This document shows, piece by piece, positions 43,449 through 53,344 of a DNA stretch of 64,000 nucleotides. Origin of the DNA: Chitinophaga pendula (GTDB lineage: Bacteria; Bacteroidota; Bacteroidia; Chitinophagales; Chitinophagaceae); contig NZ_CP077769.1 in NCBI RefSeq assembly GCF_020386615.1, forward strand, positions 3,472,001 to 3,536,000. Reading direction: 5' to 3'. The number at the start of each line of letters is the position of its first letter. The stretch's first letter is position 1. The position numbers were made by a program, and so were the translations under genes. The notes under the pieces are model-generated. The model was not told where the DNA came from. It searched no databases and saw nothing but the letters and a program-made list of their open reading frames with translations.

Positions 43449-44267
43449 ATGTGGATGCAGTATAGCTTTCAAAATAAAGTGGTGGTGATCACGGGAGGAT
43501 CGTCGGGAATAGGCAAAGCTTTGGTTGCTGCTTTTCTACAAGCAGGTGCACAGGTATCTGTATGCGGCCGTAAAGGGGACTCATTGAAAGTCCTGCGGGA
43601 AGAGTTCTCTTCTCCGGCACTGTATACCAAAGTTGCGGATGTAAGTAAAGAAGCTGATTGCCAGGCATTCATCGAAGCTACAATTACACAGTTCGGGAAG
43701 ATAGATATACTCGTTAACAACGCAGGTATCTCGATGAGAGCCTTGTTTAAAGACGTATCTGTAGATGTACTGAAGCAGCTTATGGACATCAATTTCTGGG
43801 GAACGGTATATTGCACCAAGTATGCGTTCCCGTCTATACTGGCGAACAAAGGTACTGTGGTAGGTGTTTCATCCATAGCGGGTTATCGTGGTTTGCCGGG
43901 GCGCACCGGATATTCGGCGTCAAAGTTTGCTATGCAGGGATTCCTGGAGGCATTACGTACAGAACATCTCCATACAGGGGTGAACGTGATGTGGGCATGT
44001 CCCGGCTTTACGGCATCGAATATACGGAACACGGCGTTAAATCTGCATGGACAGGCACAGCAGGAAACGCCGCTGGATGAAGGTAAATTAATGAGTGCAG
44101 CGACGGTAGCTGCCGCTATGTTAAAGGCGATCTACCAACGAAAACGCACCCTTGTACTTACCTCGCAAGGCAAATTAACCGTATTACTAAGCAGGCTGAT
44201 ACCTGGCATGGCAGATAAACTAGTGTTCAATCACTTTAAGAAAGAACCCGGATCTCCCTTATCCTGA
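43449..44267 (+). CDS. Short-chain dehydrogenase/reductase
   Basis: 272 residues from the ATG at 43449 (13 more codons upstream are open; an ATG at 43455 is also possible). Classical SDR motifs: cofactor loop VVITGGSSGIGKALVAAFLQ, NNAGISMRALF, the catalytic Ser in GVSSIAGYRGLPG and YSASKFAMQGF (YxxxK). Ends with a hydrophobic stretch of unclear role. No signal peptide. Substrate not predictable. Confidence 0.9.
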   Translation: MWMQYSFQNKVVVITGGSSGIGKALVAAFLQAGAQVSVCGRKGDSLKVLREEFSSPALYTKVADVSKEADCQAFIEATITQFGKIDILVNNAGISMRALFKDVSVDVLKQLMDINFWGTVYCTKYAFPSILANKGTVVGVSSIAGYRGLPGRTGYSASKFAMQGFLEALRTEHLHTGVNVMWACPGFTASNIRNTALNLHGQAQQETPLDEGKLMSAATVAAAMLKAIYQRKRTLVLTSQGKLTVLLSRLIPGMADKLVFNHFKKEPGSPLS

Positions 44268-44600
44268 GGCTGATATTAACTGTCTGCGTAAGCATCTTCC
44301 TTAATAAGCGGTAGTATAAGCATTGACGATATATCGCAGCGGGGTGGCCTGAAGCGGCATTTTAGCAAACTGTACTATTTGCGAAAGCTCATTTTTTTTG
44401 TGTTAATTGCAGAATATTTTTTCCGGCAGGCCCGTCTGGCACTATTTTGGGGTAGAATTGGACCGTATTTTCATGACCCGTCAGTAATGAAAAACCGAAT
44501 CAATCCCTTTTCCCAACGACTTGCCGGTCGGGGATCAGAAATATTAAATAACAGATACAGATAGGCTCCTGGTAAAGCCGGGAGGGGTTTATAGCTATTC
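44268..44600. other. 333-bp intergenic region
   Basis: Between the SDR and SAM-hydrolase genes. A 61-codon open frame (44,379-44,564) has no signal or RBS and is not credible. No hairpin or promoter pair of note was recognised. Confidence 0.5.
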
Positions 44601-45428
44601 ATGTCCATTATTACACTAACATCCGACATCGGTTTGCAGGACTATATGGTAGGTGCCATAAAGGGTCAACTGTGGCAGCATTGTCCAGGATGTCATATAT
44701 TGGATATTACGCACCATATCTCCCCGTTCAACTTACCTCAGGCTACTTATATATGTAAAAGCGCTTTTGGCTACTATCCCCCTGGCACCTTTCATATGGT
44801 GCTTATCAATCTATTTGACAGAAAATCCGATCATGTCCTGCTGGCGGAGCATAACCGGCAATATATAGGTTGTGCTGACAATGGTTTGCTTACTATGATA
44901 GCAGGAGGGAAACCTGCCCGAATGGTAAAATTACCCTTGGACAAGAGTCTGCCGAAGGATACCTTCACCATTATCCAACGCTTGGCTGCCGCAGCCCGTG
45001 ACCTGAAAAATGGTAAGCCGCTGGAAGATGTGGGCATTCCCGCTACGGATATTCACGTAAAGAACAACCTGCAGCCGTTGACGGGACAGGATTATATAGA
45101 AGGGCAAATCATTCACATTGATAACTTTGAAAATGTCGTGGTTAATATTACCCGGCAACAGTTTGAGCAACAGCGTCAAAACAGGAAATTCCAGATCTTT
45201 TTCCGGCGTGATGAGGTGATCAACCAGATCAGCGAGACCTATGCCGATGTACCGGAAGGGCAAAAATTAGCGCTTTTTAATGCTGCCGGGTACCTGGAGA
45301 TTGCCATCAACAAAGGAAATGCGGCTGGCCTTTTTGGGTTACAGGGCTTCCGCCGGGAGCAGCTGATACAGTCTACGGCCTTTCACCAGCTTTCCTTTTA
45401 CCAGACCGTACGTATACTTTTCCAATAA
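44601..45428 (+). CDS. S-adenosylmethionine hydroxide adenosyltransferase (DUF62 family)
   Basis: 275 residues. Starts with ITLTSDIGLQDYMVGAIKGQ, the TSDxG start of the SAM hydroxide adenosyltransferase/fluorinase-like family, followed by ILDITHHISPFNLPQATYIC and YIGCADNGLLTMI. These enzymes hydrolyse SAM to adenosine and methionine. A C-terminal beta domain (about 170-275) is present. Orphan gene; 62 bp before the monooxygenase-domain protein. Confidence 0.92.
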   Translation: MSIITLTSDIGLQDYMVGAIKGQLWQHCPGCHILDITHHISPFNLPQATYICKSAFGYYPPGTFHMVLINLFDRKSDHVLLAEHNRQYIGCADNGLLTMIAGGKPARMVKLPLDKSLPKDTFTIIQRLAAAARDLKNGKPLEDVGIPATDIHVKNNLQPLTGQDYIEGQIIHIDNFENVVVNITRQQFEQQRQNRKFQIFFRRDEVINQISETYADVPEGQKLALFNAAGYLEIAINKGNAAGLFGLQGFRREQLIQSTAFHQLSFYQTVRILFQ

Positions 45429-45490
45429 TCGTTTTACTTATCACCTATTATATATGATATTCGCGAACGGACGAACCTTCGTAATATCAT

Positions 45491-45787
45491 ATGATCATTC
45501 GTATTGTAAAAATGGACTTTGCCCCGGAGCATACCGGGACCTTCGAGGCGCTTTTCGAGCGGCAGCGTAACCAAATCCGGCAGTTTCCCGGCTGCAGACA
45601 CCTGGAGTTGTGGCGGGAGGCTGCCGGCAGCAGCATTTATTTCACCTACAGTCATTGGGATGGGCCGGAGGCTTTAGAAACATACAGGGCCTCTACCCTA
45701 TTCCGCGAGACCTGGGCAGCCACCAAAATATTGTTCCAGGGGAAACCCCATGCATGGAGCGTAACACAACAGGTGGTCTGTGACTAA
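45491..45787 (+). CDS. Antibiotic biosynthesis monooxygenase (ABM) domain protein
   Basis: 98 residues: a single ABM ferredoxin-like domain (MIIRIVKMDFAPEHTGTFEA, RQFPGCRHLELWREAAGSSI, FTYSHWDGPEALETYRAS). Such proteins are small cofactor-free monooxygenases or heme-binding proteins, typically dimeric. The function is uncertain. It lies 62 bp after the SAM-hydrolase gene in the same direction. Confidence 0.88.
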   Translation: MIIRIVKMDFAPEHTGTFEALFERQRNQIRQFPGCRHLELWREAAGSSIYFTYSHWDGPEALETYRASTLFRETWAATKILFQGKPHAWSVTQQVVCD

Positions 45788-45929
45788 AATCAATGTCTTA
45801 AAAATGACCTAACAGCTACGCTATTAATTATTTATTATTTAAAAAGATATTGACAAAAAGTTAAAACTGTTCGGCGAATTATCATAATTTGCTACTTTTT
45901 CTATTTTTGTCGGACCTTAAAACAACCGT

Positions 45930-48900
45930 ATGAATTTTAAAAGGACGAATAACATTGTGGGCTGGGTGATCTGCATCATAGCTTGCACTGTTTACATCAT
46001 GACAATGGAGGCTTCCGGCAGCTTGTGGGACTGTGGTGAGTTTATTTCCAGTGCTTACAAGGTACAGGTACCACACCCGCCAGGTGCTCCTTTGTTCGTG
46101 CTGCTGGGAAGATTGTTTACTATGTTCCTGAAGCCTTCACAGGCAGCCCTTGGGATGAACACGATGTCCGCTTTAGCCAGTGGCTTCACAATCCTATTCC
46201 TGTTCTGGACAATTACTCACTTTGCCCGTCGTCTGATGGTAAAAGATAACGAGGTGATTTCCGGAGAAAAAATGATTGCTATCATGGGCGCCGGTACTGT
46301 TGGAGCATTGGCTTACACATTTTCCGACTCGTTCTGGTTTTCTGCTGTGGAAGGTGAAGTATACGCCATGTCCTCATTTTTTACGGCCATAGTATTCTGG
46401 GCTATCCTGAAATGGGAACATGAGTCCGAACAGCCATATGCTGATCGTTGGATCATCTTGATCGCTTACCTGATGGGACTTTCCATTGGTGTGCACCTGT
46501 TGAACCTCCTGACTATTCCAGCCATCGTAATGGTGTACTACTTCAAGCGTTACAAGGTAACGGCTTCGGGTACTTTCTGGGCATTTATTGTTGGTTGTGC
46601 GATCACAGGCCTGGTACAAAAGTTCATCATCCAGGATACGATCAAAACCTCCGGTTACATGGATGTGTTTTTTGTAAACAGCCTGTCTTTGCCGTTCTTC
46701 TCCGGCTTTATCTTTTACTTTGCCGCATTAACAGCCGTATTGTTGTACGGTTATCGCAATACTAAATTCGGTGTTTATGCTCCGCTGATCCTGATCGCGT
46801 CTGTGATCATTGTTCCTGCTTTTAATGACGGAGCGGGCGCGGGTATGATCTTCCTGAAACTCATCGTTGCAGCTGCCTTCCTGCTGATCCCTTACCTGCT
46901 GAAGACATTTGGTGTAAAACTCAATACTGAAGGGGTGGCACATTCTGTAAAACTTACGGTCTCCTGTATCCTTTTCCTGTTATTAGGATATTCTACTTAT
47001 ATCACCACTATGATACGTTCTACGGCCAATCCTTCCGTGGACATGTATAATGTAGATAACCCGATCTCCCTGGTAGGTTATCTGGGCCGTGAGCAATATG
47101 GAGACTTCCCCCTGATCTATGGCCAGGTATTTACCGCCCGTCCGACCGAATATAAGGAGACAGGTAATGTATACGCAAGAAGCAAAGACAAGTATGAAAT
47201 AGCCGGCAAGAAGATGGAACCTGTGTATGCCGCAGAAGATAAAATGTTATTCCCCCGTGTATGGGATGCGAGTAACGACCAGGGGCATGCGGACTATTAC
47301 CGGAGCTATCTTGGTCTACAGCAGGGTCAAAAACCTAGTTTTGGAGACAACGTAAAGTTCTTCTTCGGCTACCAGCTTAACTTCATGTATATCCGTTACT
47401 TCATGTGGAACTTTGCCGGCAAACAAAATGACACACAGGGTTATGGCAACGTACGTGATGGTAACTGGATCAGCGGGATATCCTTCCTCGACAACTTCAT
47501 GTATGGTGATCAGTCTACCATGCCTGACAGTCTGAAAAATAATAAGGCGCATAACCGTCTATTCCTCCTCCCCTTCCTGCTGGGTGTTGCTGGTTTCTTC
47601 TTCCACTATGCAAGACATCGCCGGGATACCCTGGTCGTAGGCTTACTGTTCTTCTTTACGGGGGTGGCGATTGTATTATACCTGAACCAGGCTGGTAACC
47701 AGCCACGTGAACGAGACTATGCCTATGTGGGCTCTTTTTATGCCTTCGCCGTGTGGATAGGACTGGGCGTATTATCTGTATACGAGTTCATTAAGCGGAA
47801 GAGCAAAGTAAGTTTTGCTGCTCCGCTGGCAACTGCAGTATGTCTGCTAGCCGTTCCCGTGCTGATGGGCTTCCAGGAATGGGATGACCATGACCGTTCT
47901 CCCAAGACGCTGGGTCGTGATATTGCTAAAGATTACCTCGAATCCTGTGCGCCTAATGCGATCTTATTCACGGTTGGAGATAATGATACCTATCCGTTGT
48001 GGTATGCGCAAGAGGTGGAAGGTATACGTCCGGATATACGCGTGATCAACCTCAGCTTGCTGGGTGTAGACTGGTATATTGATCAGCAGCGCCAGAAAGT
48101 GAATGAGAGTGCTCCGGTTCCGATGAGCTGGACTCCTGATAAGTACCGCGGTGAAACGCGCAACTATATCCGTTTCTACGATGCAGGCATCGTACCCCAG
48201 GATAAATTCGTAAACCTGGCTGAGATCATGCAGTTCATGGGATCTGATGATGACCGTGCCAAATTGTCTACTACTGACGGTGGTAAGGAAAACTTCCTGC
48301 CAAGTCAAAAGCTGTTCATCCCTGTAGATGTGGCAGCCGCTATCAAAAATGGTGTAGTAGATATTAAAGACAGCGCTAAAATATTACCGCAGTTACCTTT
48401 CCAGATCAGCAAGAGCTATCTCCTGAAGAATGACCTGGCGGTATATGATATTATTGCAGCCAACAACTGGAAGCGTCCTATTTACTTTACAAGTCCAACC
48501 GACCTGGGTATCAACGACTACCTGCGTACTGATGGTCTGACCTACCATCTGATACCGATGCGTAAGGAGTCTAACAACGATCCTTTAGGAGTGGATAATA
48601 ACGTGAATATTCCAGTGATGTATAACAACCTTATGACGAAGTTCTCATTTGGCGGTGCAGAAAACAAAGGCACCTATTTTGATGAGCCTAACCGTAAGTT
48701 GCTGCAATACCTGCGTAATGCATTCACGAAGCTGGGTATCTCTATGGCGCAGGAGAACAAAAAGGCGGAAGCTTTAAAAGTGTTAAACAGAGCAGATACT
48801 ATGCTGTTGGAAGATAACTTCCCATATGCCATGACATCTCCGAACAACATGCATAACTATAGTTCTCTGCAGACTGTATATGGTTACTATCTCGCAGGAG

Positions 48901-49157
48901 ATGTGAAGAAAGGTGACGAGATCGCTCAAAAGATTATCAAAGACTGTACACAGCAGTTGCAATATTATCGTTCTCTGCCTCCTTCAAAACTCGGAGGCGA
49001 CCTGCAGCATGACGGTCAATTAGCGGAGCAATTCATTCAATTGCTACAGCGGATGAAGGCCGACTTCGGTGGCGGCGCACCTGCCAATACAGAAGAGCAT
49101 ACACAAATAAATGCTACTCAGGATTCCCCGGCTACTCAAAAAGATAGCGGGAAATAA
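45930..49157 (+). CDS. DUF2723 membrane protein, protein O-mannosyltransferase-like
   Basis: 1,075 residues. About 12-13 membrane segments occupy residues 1-640, and the remaining third is soluble. The early extracytoplasmic loop has ASGSLWDCGEFISSAYKVQV and HPPGAPLFVLLGRL, the acidic motif of the GT-C glycosyltransferase superfamily. A conserved NQPRERDYAYVGSFYAF and VGDNDTYPLWYAQEVEGIRP lie near 580 and 680. The family is widespread in Bacteroidota and thought to transfer sugars from lipid carriers. Its -7-like box TATTTTTG lies at 45902-45909. Ends before a strong terminator. Confidence 0.9.
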   Translation: MNFKRTNNIVGWVICIIACTVYIMTMEASGSLWDCGEFISSAYKVQVPHPPGAPLFVLLGRLFTMFLKPSQAALGMNTMSALASGFTILFLFWTITHFARRLMVKDNEVISGEKMIAIMGAGTVGALAYTFSDSFWFSAVEGEVYAMSSFFTAIVFWAILKWEHESEQPYADRWIILIAYLMGLSIGVHLLNLLTIPAIVMVYYFKRYKVTASGTFWAFIVGCAITGLVQKFIIQDTIKTSGYMDVFFVNSLSLPFFSGFIFYFAALTAVLLYGYRNTKFGVYAPLILIASVIIVPAFNDGAGAGMIFLKLIVAAAFLLIPYLLKTFGVKLNTEGVAHSVKLTVSCILFLLLGYSTYITTMIRSTANPSVDMYNVDNPISLVGYLGREQYGDFPLIYGQVFTARPTEYKETGNVYARSKDKYEIAGKKMEPVYAAEDKMLFPRVWDASNDQGHADYYRSYLGLQQGQKPSFGDNVKFFFGYQLNFMYIRYFMWNFAGKQNDTQGYGNVRDGNWISGISFLDNFMYGDQSTMPDSLKNNKAHNRLFLLPFLLGVAGFFFHYARHRRDTLVVGLLFFFTGVAIVLYLNQAGNQPRERDYAYVGSFYAFAVWIGLGVLSVYEFIKRKSKVSFAAPLATAVCLLAVPVLMGFQEWDDHDRSPKTLGRDIAKDYLESCAPNAILFTVGDNDTYPLWYAQEVEGIRPDIRVINLSLLGVDWYIDQQRQKVNESAPVPMSWTPDKYRGETRNYIRFYDAGIVPQDKFVNLAEIMQFMGSDDDRAKLSTTDGGKENFLPSQKLFIPVDVAAAIKNGVVDIKDSAKILPQLPFQISKSYLLKNDLAVYDIIAANNWKRPIYFTSPTDLGINDYLRTDGLTYHLIPMRKESNNDPLGVDNNVNIPVMYNNLMTKFSFGGAENKGTYFDEPNRKLLQYLRNAFTKLGISMAQENKKAEALKVLNRADTMLLEDNFPYAMTSPNNMHNYSSLQTVYGYYLAGDVKKGDEIAQKIIKDCTQQLQYYRSLPPSKLGGDLQHDGQLAEQFIQLLQRMKADFGGGAPANTEEHTQINATQDSPATQKDSGK

Positions 49158-49181
49158 TCCGGTTAATATTATGACCTCAGT

Positions 49182-49207
49182 AAGGGTGGAACAATTGTTC
49201 CACCCTT
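49182..49207 (+). terminator. Intrinsic terminator of the DUF2723 gene
   Basis: A perfect 26-bp palindrome, AAGGGTGGAACAA joined to its complement, 24 bp after the stop codon and followed by CTTTTTTGTG. A clean rho-independent terminator. Confidence 0.9.
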
Positions 49208-49349
49208 CTTTTTTGTGTATGCGCAATAAATACATGTTTGCCCCTGTGGAGAGACATGGGAGATGGAGAAATGGCCGGCAGGAAGGGATACCCATTAAAT
49301 AATGTGCGTGAATGGCCCGATAAAGATTCCAGGGTTATAACCAATAAAA

Positions 49350-49375
49350 AAGAGGAGACCAGGTGGCCTCCTCTT
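49350..49375 (-). terminator. Intrinsic terminator of the sugar isomerase-like gene
   Basis: On the minus strand, AAGAGGAG / CTCCTCTT pair around a 10-nt loop and are followed by TTTTTTATTGG, 21 bp after the stop codon of the gene at 49397. Confidence 0.8.
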
Positions 49376-49396
49376 CTATTTTAGATTATTCGTAAG

Positions 49397-50269
49397 TTAT
49401 AACTTGTTGACTGTTTCTCTCCAGAATGCTGCGCTTGCTTTTACATCTGGAACACTATTGAGCCAGTTGTATTCATATTCTGCGGAGAATAACCCTTTAA
49501 AGCCTTGAGCTTTCAATGTTTCCAACACACCCGGGATATTGCTGTATCCCTTGCCCCAAATTACATCATGCGCTTTGGGAGACTTTTCATTCATATCTTT
49601 CACATGCAGGCTCATGACATGACCTTTGAGCTTTTGAATACATTCTACCGGATCCAGACCAGAGCGTACCCAATGGCCGATATCGGCGCAGGCGCCCAGT
49701 AACCTGCTACGGCCTTCAATAGCAGCCAGTACAGTATCCGGATGCCAGTAAGGGCTGGGGTTGGGGTGGTCATGGATCGCTACTTTGATCTGGTATTGAT
49801 CGCAAAGGGTAGAAACCAAGTCGAGGTGTTCTTTTTTGGGTTCTGCGGTGATTACCTGGATTTGCATAGCTTTGGCGAAATCGAACACTTTTCTCCAATC
49901 GGCTTCATCTTGTGGGGATACTACGCCAAATGCTACCAGCTTTTTATTCTTTTGGTTAAACATCAGCAGCAATTTTTCGCGTTTGGCAGCATCCATGTTG
50001 TAATCCATTTTTCCCTCCAGATCGCCACCTAGTGTTTGCCCTTGGTAGCACTCTACATAGTGAATGCCGCAACTGTCCATTTTGTCCAGGGCCTGAGCCA
50101 GGGTAAAACGGTTGAATGTATAAGCCTGAGCGCCCAGCATCCAGCCCAGTTTTTCTGCTTTTCCTTCTTTCTCTTTTGCGGCTTTCTTCTGAGCCTGAGC
50201 AGGTTGGATCGCCCAAGTGGTGGCCATGATGCTGGCCGCCAATAGTAATACATTTGTCAGTTTTTTCAT
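49397..50269 (-). CDS. Secreted sugar phosphate isomerase/epimerase-like protein (xylose isomerase-like TIM barrel)
   Basis: 290 residues. Signal peptide (to about 27, ...PAQAQ). The TIM barrel has the usual metal ligands: AEPKKE near 140, AIHDHPNPSPYW, CADIGHWVRSGLDP, SLHVKDMNEKSPKAHDVIWG and SAEYEYNW. Enzymes of this type epimerise or isomerise sugars and related keto compounds. Export is notable; substrate unknown. Divergent from the VWA gene at 50396. Confidence 0.9.
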   Translation of the reverse strand: MKKLTNVLLLAASIMATTWAIQPAQAQKKAAKEKEGKAEKLGWMLGAQAYTFNRFTLAQALDKMDSCGIHYVECYQGQTLGGDLEGKMDYNMDAAKREKLLLMFNQKNKKLVAFGVVSPQDEADWRKVFDFAKAMQIQVITAEPKKEHLDLVSTLCDQYQIKVAIHDHPNPSPYWHPDTVLAAIEGRSRLLGACADIGHWVRSGLDPVECIQKLKGHVMSLHVKDMNEKSPKAHDVIWGKGYSNIPGVLETLKAQGFKGLFSAEYEYNWLNSVPDVKASAAFWRETVNKL

Positions 50270-50395
50270 ATTCGCCTATTTGATTAAATGCTAAAGACGC
50301 TGAAAAGTAGTGAATAATGTTGAGAATGCATAGCTGATACCGTTGTTGGAGTATACACGAAAACATTTCGTAATTTAGGTTTAGATTTTTGAGCT

Positions 50396-51490
50396 ATGAG
50401 AGGAGTAAAATTTGTCAGGTTTAATCCTGAGGATAATGCACAACCGCCCTTTGAGAAGCTACTGGACTTGTTCACCCAGCTACTTACCTACACCAGCGGC
50501 GATGTATCGGAGGCATTACAATGGCTTACCGAATTAGATAAAGAATATCAACTTACCAACGAGGATTATGGCATAGGCGACTTCATACAGGACCTGAAGG
50601 ACAAGGGTTTCCTACGTGAAAATGAGGAAGACGGACAGTTTTCGATCACTTCCCGTACGGAGCAAACTATCCGTAAAAAGGCATTGGAAGAGATCTTTGG
50701 GAAATTGAAAAAGTCGAGTACGGGAGACCATAATACCCGCCGGCCTGGTCAGGGAGATGAATGGAATGCAGAAACAAGGCCATTTCAATTTGGAGATGGG
50801 TTAGATCAGATCGATGTGACCGCTTCTATCCGCAATGCCCAGATCAACCATGGCATTGACAGTTTTTCGATCCAGCAGGATGACCTGGAAGTGAAAGAAA
50901 CGGATTTTAAGGCGCAGACGTCGACGGCACTTATGATCGATATCTCCCATTCGATGATCTTGTATGGTGAAGATCGCATTACACCAGCCAAAAAAGTGGC
51001 GATGGCACTGAGCGAGCTCATCACCACCCGCTATCCAAAAGATACTTTGGATATTATTGTTTTTGGCAATGATGCCTGGCAGATCGAGATCAAAGATCTC
51101 CCCTATCTACAGGTAGGCCCTTATCATACCAATACCGTAGCGGGATTGGAATTGGCAATGGACTTACTTCGACGCAGGCGAAATCCAAACAAGCAGATCT
51201 TCATGATTACTGACGGGAAACCTACCTGCCTGAAGAATGGTAAACAGTATTACAAAAACAGTTTCGGACTGGACCGGAAGATATTGAATCGGACACTTAA
51301 TCTGGCGGCCCAGTGTAAGAAACTGAAAATACCTATTACAACATTTATGGTTGCAACGGACCCCTGGCTACAGCAGTTTGTTCAGGAGTTCACTGAAACC
51401 AACAATGGTAAAGCCTTCTTTTCCGGTACGGACAAACTGGGTCAATTCCTGTTTCATGACTTCGAAAGCGGAAAACGGAAATTTTATTAG
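50396..51490 (+). CDS. VWA-domain protein, partner of the AAA+ ATPase
   Basis: 364 residues. The first half (about 1-165) is helical with no known domain. A von Willebrand factor A domain (about 180-360) has the MIDAS metal site: ALMIDISHSM (DxSxS), the Thr in GPYHTNTVAG and MITDGKPTCLKNG. The next gene is a MoxR/ChlI-type AAA+ ATPase 117 bp downstream. VWA/AAA+ pairs insert or remove metals or cofactors, or remodel protein complexes. The target is not evident. Confidence 0.9.
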   Translation: MRGVKFVRFNPEDNAQPPFEKLLDLFTQLLTYTSGDVSEALQWLTELDKEYQLTNEDYGIGDFIQDLKDKGFLRENEEDGQFSITSRTEQTIRKKALEEIFGKLKKSSTGDHNTRRPGQGDEWNAETRPFQFGDGLDQIDVTASIRNAQINHGIDSFSIQQDDLEVKETDFKAQTSTALMIDISHSMILYGEDRITPAKKVAMALSELITTRYPKDTLDIIVFGNDAWQIEIKDLPYLQVGPYHTNTVAGLELAMDLLRRRRNPNKQIFMITDGKPTCLKNGKQYYKNSFGLDRKILNRTLNLAAQCKKLKIPITTFMVATDPWLQQFVQEFTETNNGKAFFSGTDKLGQFLFHDFESGKRKFY

Positions 51491-51606
51491 CGTTTAGTAC
51501 AGCCTTTCAGCGAGGCAGCAAACAACTTGGATAATGCAGAATAAGTTTCCCTAAAGGAAACACTGCATTTTGGTTATCTTTTTCATTCTATAAACAGGGA
51601 ATATTC

Positions 51607-53115
51607 ATGAACACGAGCATCAGTACTTTGGGCCAACTGAAGAAAAGCGGTTACAAACATAAATCGGTTAAAGAGGAGATCAGACTTAATTTAATAAAAA
51701 AACTCAAGCAAAAAGAGCAAACATTTCCTGGTATCATTGGTTATGACGATACCGTAATCCCAGATACGGAGCGAGCGTTACTTTCCCGGCATAATATTTT
51801 GTTCCTTGGTCTTCGAGGTCAGGCAAAAACGAGAATGGCACGACAGATGATTGATCTGTTGGACGAGTATGTGCCGGTGATTGCGGGCTCAGAAGTCAAT
51901 GACAATCCATTTGCGCCCTTATCCCGTTATGGGCGGGACCTGGTAGCTGAGTTGGGGGATGAAACACCTATTACCTGGTTATCCCGGGAAGAGCGTTACG
52001 GTGAGAAGCTCGCTACACCCGATGTATCAGTAGCAGATCTTATCGGGGATATTGATCCGATCAAAGCTGCTAATTTGAAACTTAGCTATGCAGATGAGCG
52101 GGTGATCCACTTTGGTATCATCCCTAGGTCTAACAGGGGGATCTTTGTAATTAACGAGTTACCAGACCTGCAAGCTCGCATACAAGTTGCATTATTTAAT
52201 ATCTTGCAGGAAGGAGATATTCAAATTAGGGGCTTTAAGGTCCGTATGCCACTGGACATCCTTTTTATATTTACTGCTAATCCGGAAGACTATACTAATC
52301 GCGGCGCGATTGTAACTCCTTTAAAGGACCGCATAGAAAGCCAGATTATTACTCACTATCCGAAAAACATTGAGAATTCTCTGTTGATCACTGAGCAGGA
52401 AGCCAATTTACATGAGGAACAGGAAGGCCGTATCCATATGACGGACATGATCAAAAGGCTGATAGAGCAAGTAGCGTTTGAGGCCCGTAACAGTGAATAC
52501 GTGGATAAGAAAAGTGGTGTATCTGCACGTCTGACCATTGCTGCATATGAGAATGCGGTGAGTGCCGGTGAGCGGAGAGCTATTATAAATAAGGAGAAAG
52601 AAACGCATGTGCGCATAGCCGACCTGCAAGGCATTATCCCAGCGATTACGGGTAAGATTGAATTGGTTTATGAAGGCGAGCAGGAAGGTCCTTTGCAGGT
52701 AGCATTTAATTTATTGGACAAGGCTATCCGGACACTCTTTGCTACCTACTTCCCGAATCCGGATTCTTTTAAGAAACGTAAACAAGTGGCACCATCTGAG
52801 AATCCTTATCGCCAGGTAATACAATGGTTCGATAAAGGTAATGCGGTTCAGTTATTGCAGGATATAAGCGACAAGCAGTATGCTACCAGCCTTCAGAAGG
52901 TAGAAGGTTTGAAAGAACTTGTACAGGGTCGTTTTCCTCATGCCAATGGTAAGGAGCAGTTACTGCTGATGGAGTTTGTGCTGCACGGATTGTCTGCGTA
53001 TTCGCTAATCAGCAAGAAGGTGGTAGAAAACGAGACACGTTTCAGTGATCTGTTGGGTACCATGATGAACTTCAACATGGGTGGAGATGAAAGTGAAGAG
53101 GATAGTAATTTTTAA
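51607..53115 (+). CDS. MoxR/magnesium-chelatase-type AAA+ ATPase
   Basis: 502 residues. Walker A FLGLRGQAKTRMARQMIDLL (lysine in GQAKT), Walker B-like segment GIFVINELPDLQARIQVALF, sensor 1 ILFIFTANPEDYTNRGAIVT and the Arg in LKDRIESQIITHYP. The C-terminal 150 residues are helical. Pairs with the VWA protein upstream, as in chelatase-like complexes; the substrate is unknown. The Walker B acidic pair reads Asn-Glu instead of Asp-Glu. Confidence 0.93.
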   Translation: MNTSISTLGQLKKSGYKHKSVKEEIRLNLIKKLKQKEQTFPGIIGYDDTVIPDTERALLSRHNILFLGLRGQAKTRMARQMIDLLDEYVPVIAGSEVNDNPFAPLSRYGRDLVAELGDETPITWLSREERYGEKLATPDVSVADLIGDIDPIKAANLKLSYADERVIHFGIIPRSNRGIFVINELPDLQARIQVALFNILQEGDIQIRGFKVRMPLDILFIFTANPEDYTNRGAIVTPLKDRIESQIITHYPKNIENSLLITEQEANLHEEQEGRIHMTDMIKRLIEQVAFEARNSEYVDKKSGVSARLTIAAYENAVSAGERRAIINKEKETHVRIADLQGIIPAITGKIELVYEGEQEGPLQVAFNLLDKAIRTLFATYFPNPDSFKKRKQVAPSENPYRQVIQWFDKGNAVQLLQDISDKQYATSLQKVEGLKELVQGRFPHANGKEQLLLMEFVLHGLSAYSLISKKVVENETRFSDLLGTMMNFNMGGDESEEDSNF

Positions 53116-53146
53116 TGGAGGCATTCTGCCGGAGGGCAGATAAATA

Positions 53147-53203
53147 GATTTCCAGGTATTTTGTCATCAATGTATTATAACGTTGACAAGATACCTGGAA
53201 ATC
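53147..53203 (+). terminator. Long hairpin terminator of the VWA/AAA+ pair
   Basis: 20-bp arms (GATTTCCAGGTAT.. and complement, 19 of 20 paired) around a 17-nt loop, followed by GTTTTTTAG, 31 bp after the AAA+ stop. Confidence 0.85.
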
Positions 53204-53344
53204 GTTTTTTAGAGTTGCACTACGCGAGTTTATGACAACATGGCGATTCATTCATCGCAGTGTTGATATGCACAAAACCATTTTACTAACAGCCGTGACA
53301 GGCTGCAGGCATGGTTATACTTACTATTTGCCAGCAGGTTGCTA

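Noticed and set aside
44379..44564. 61-codon open frame in the SDR/SAM-hydrolase gap
   Set aside because: No ribosome site, no family feature, and it ends just before the next gene.
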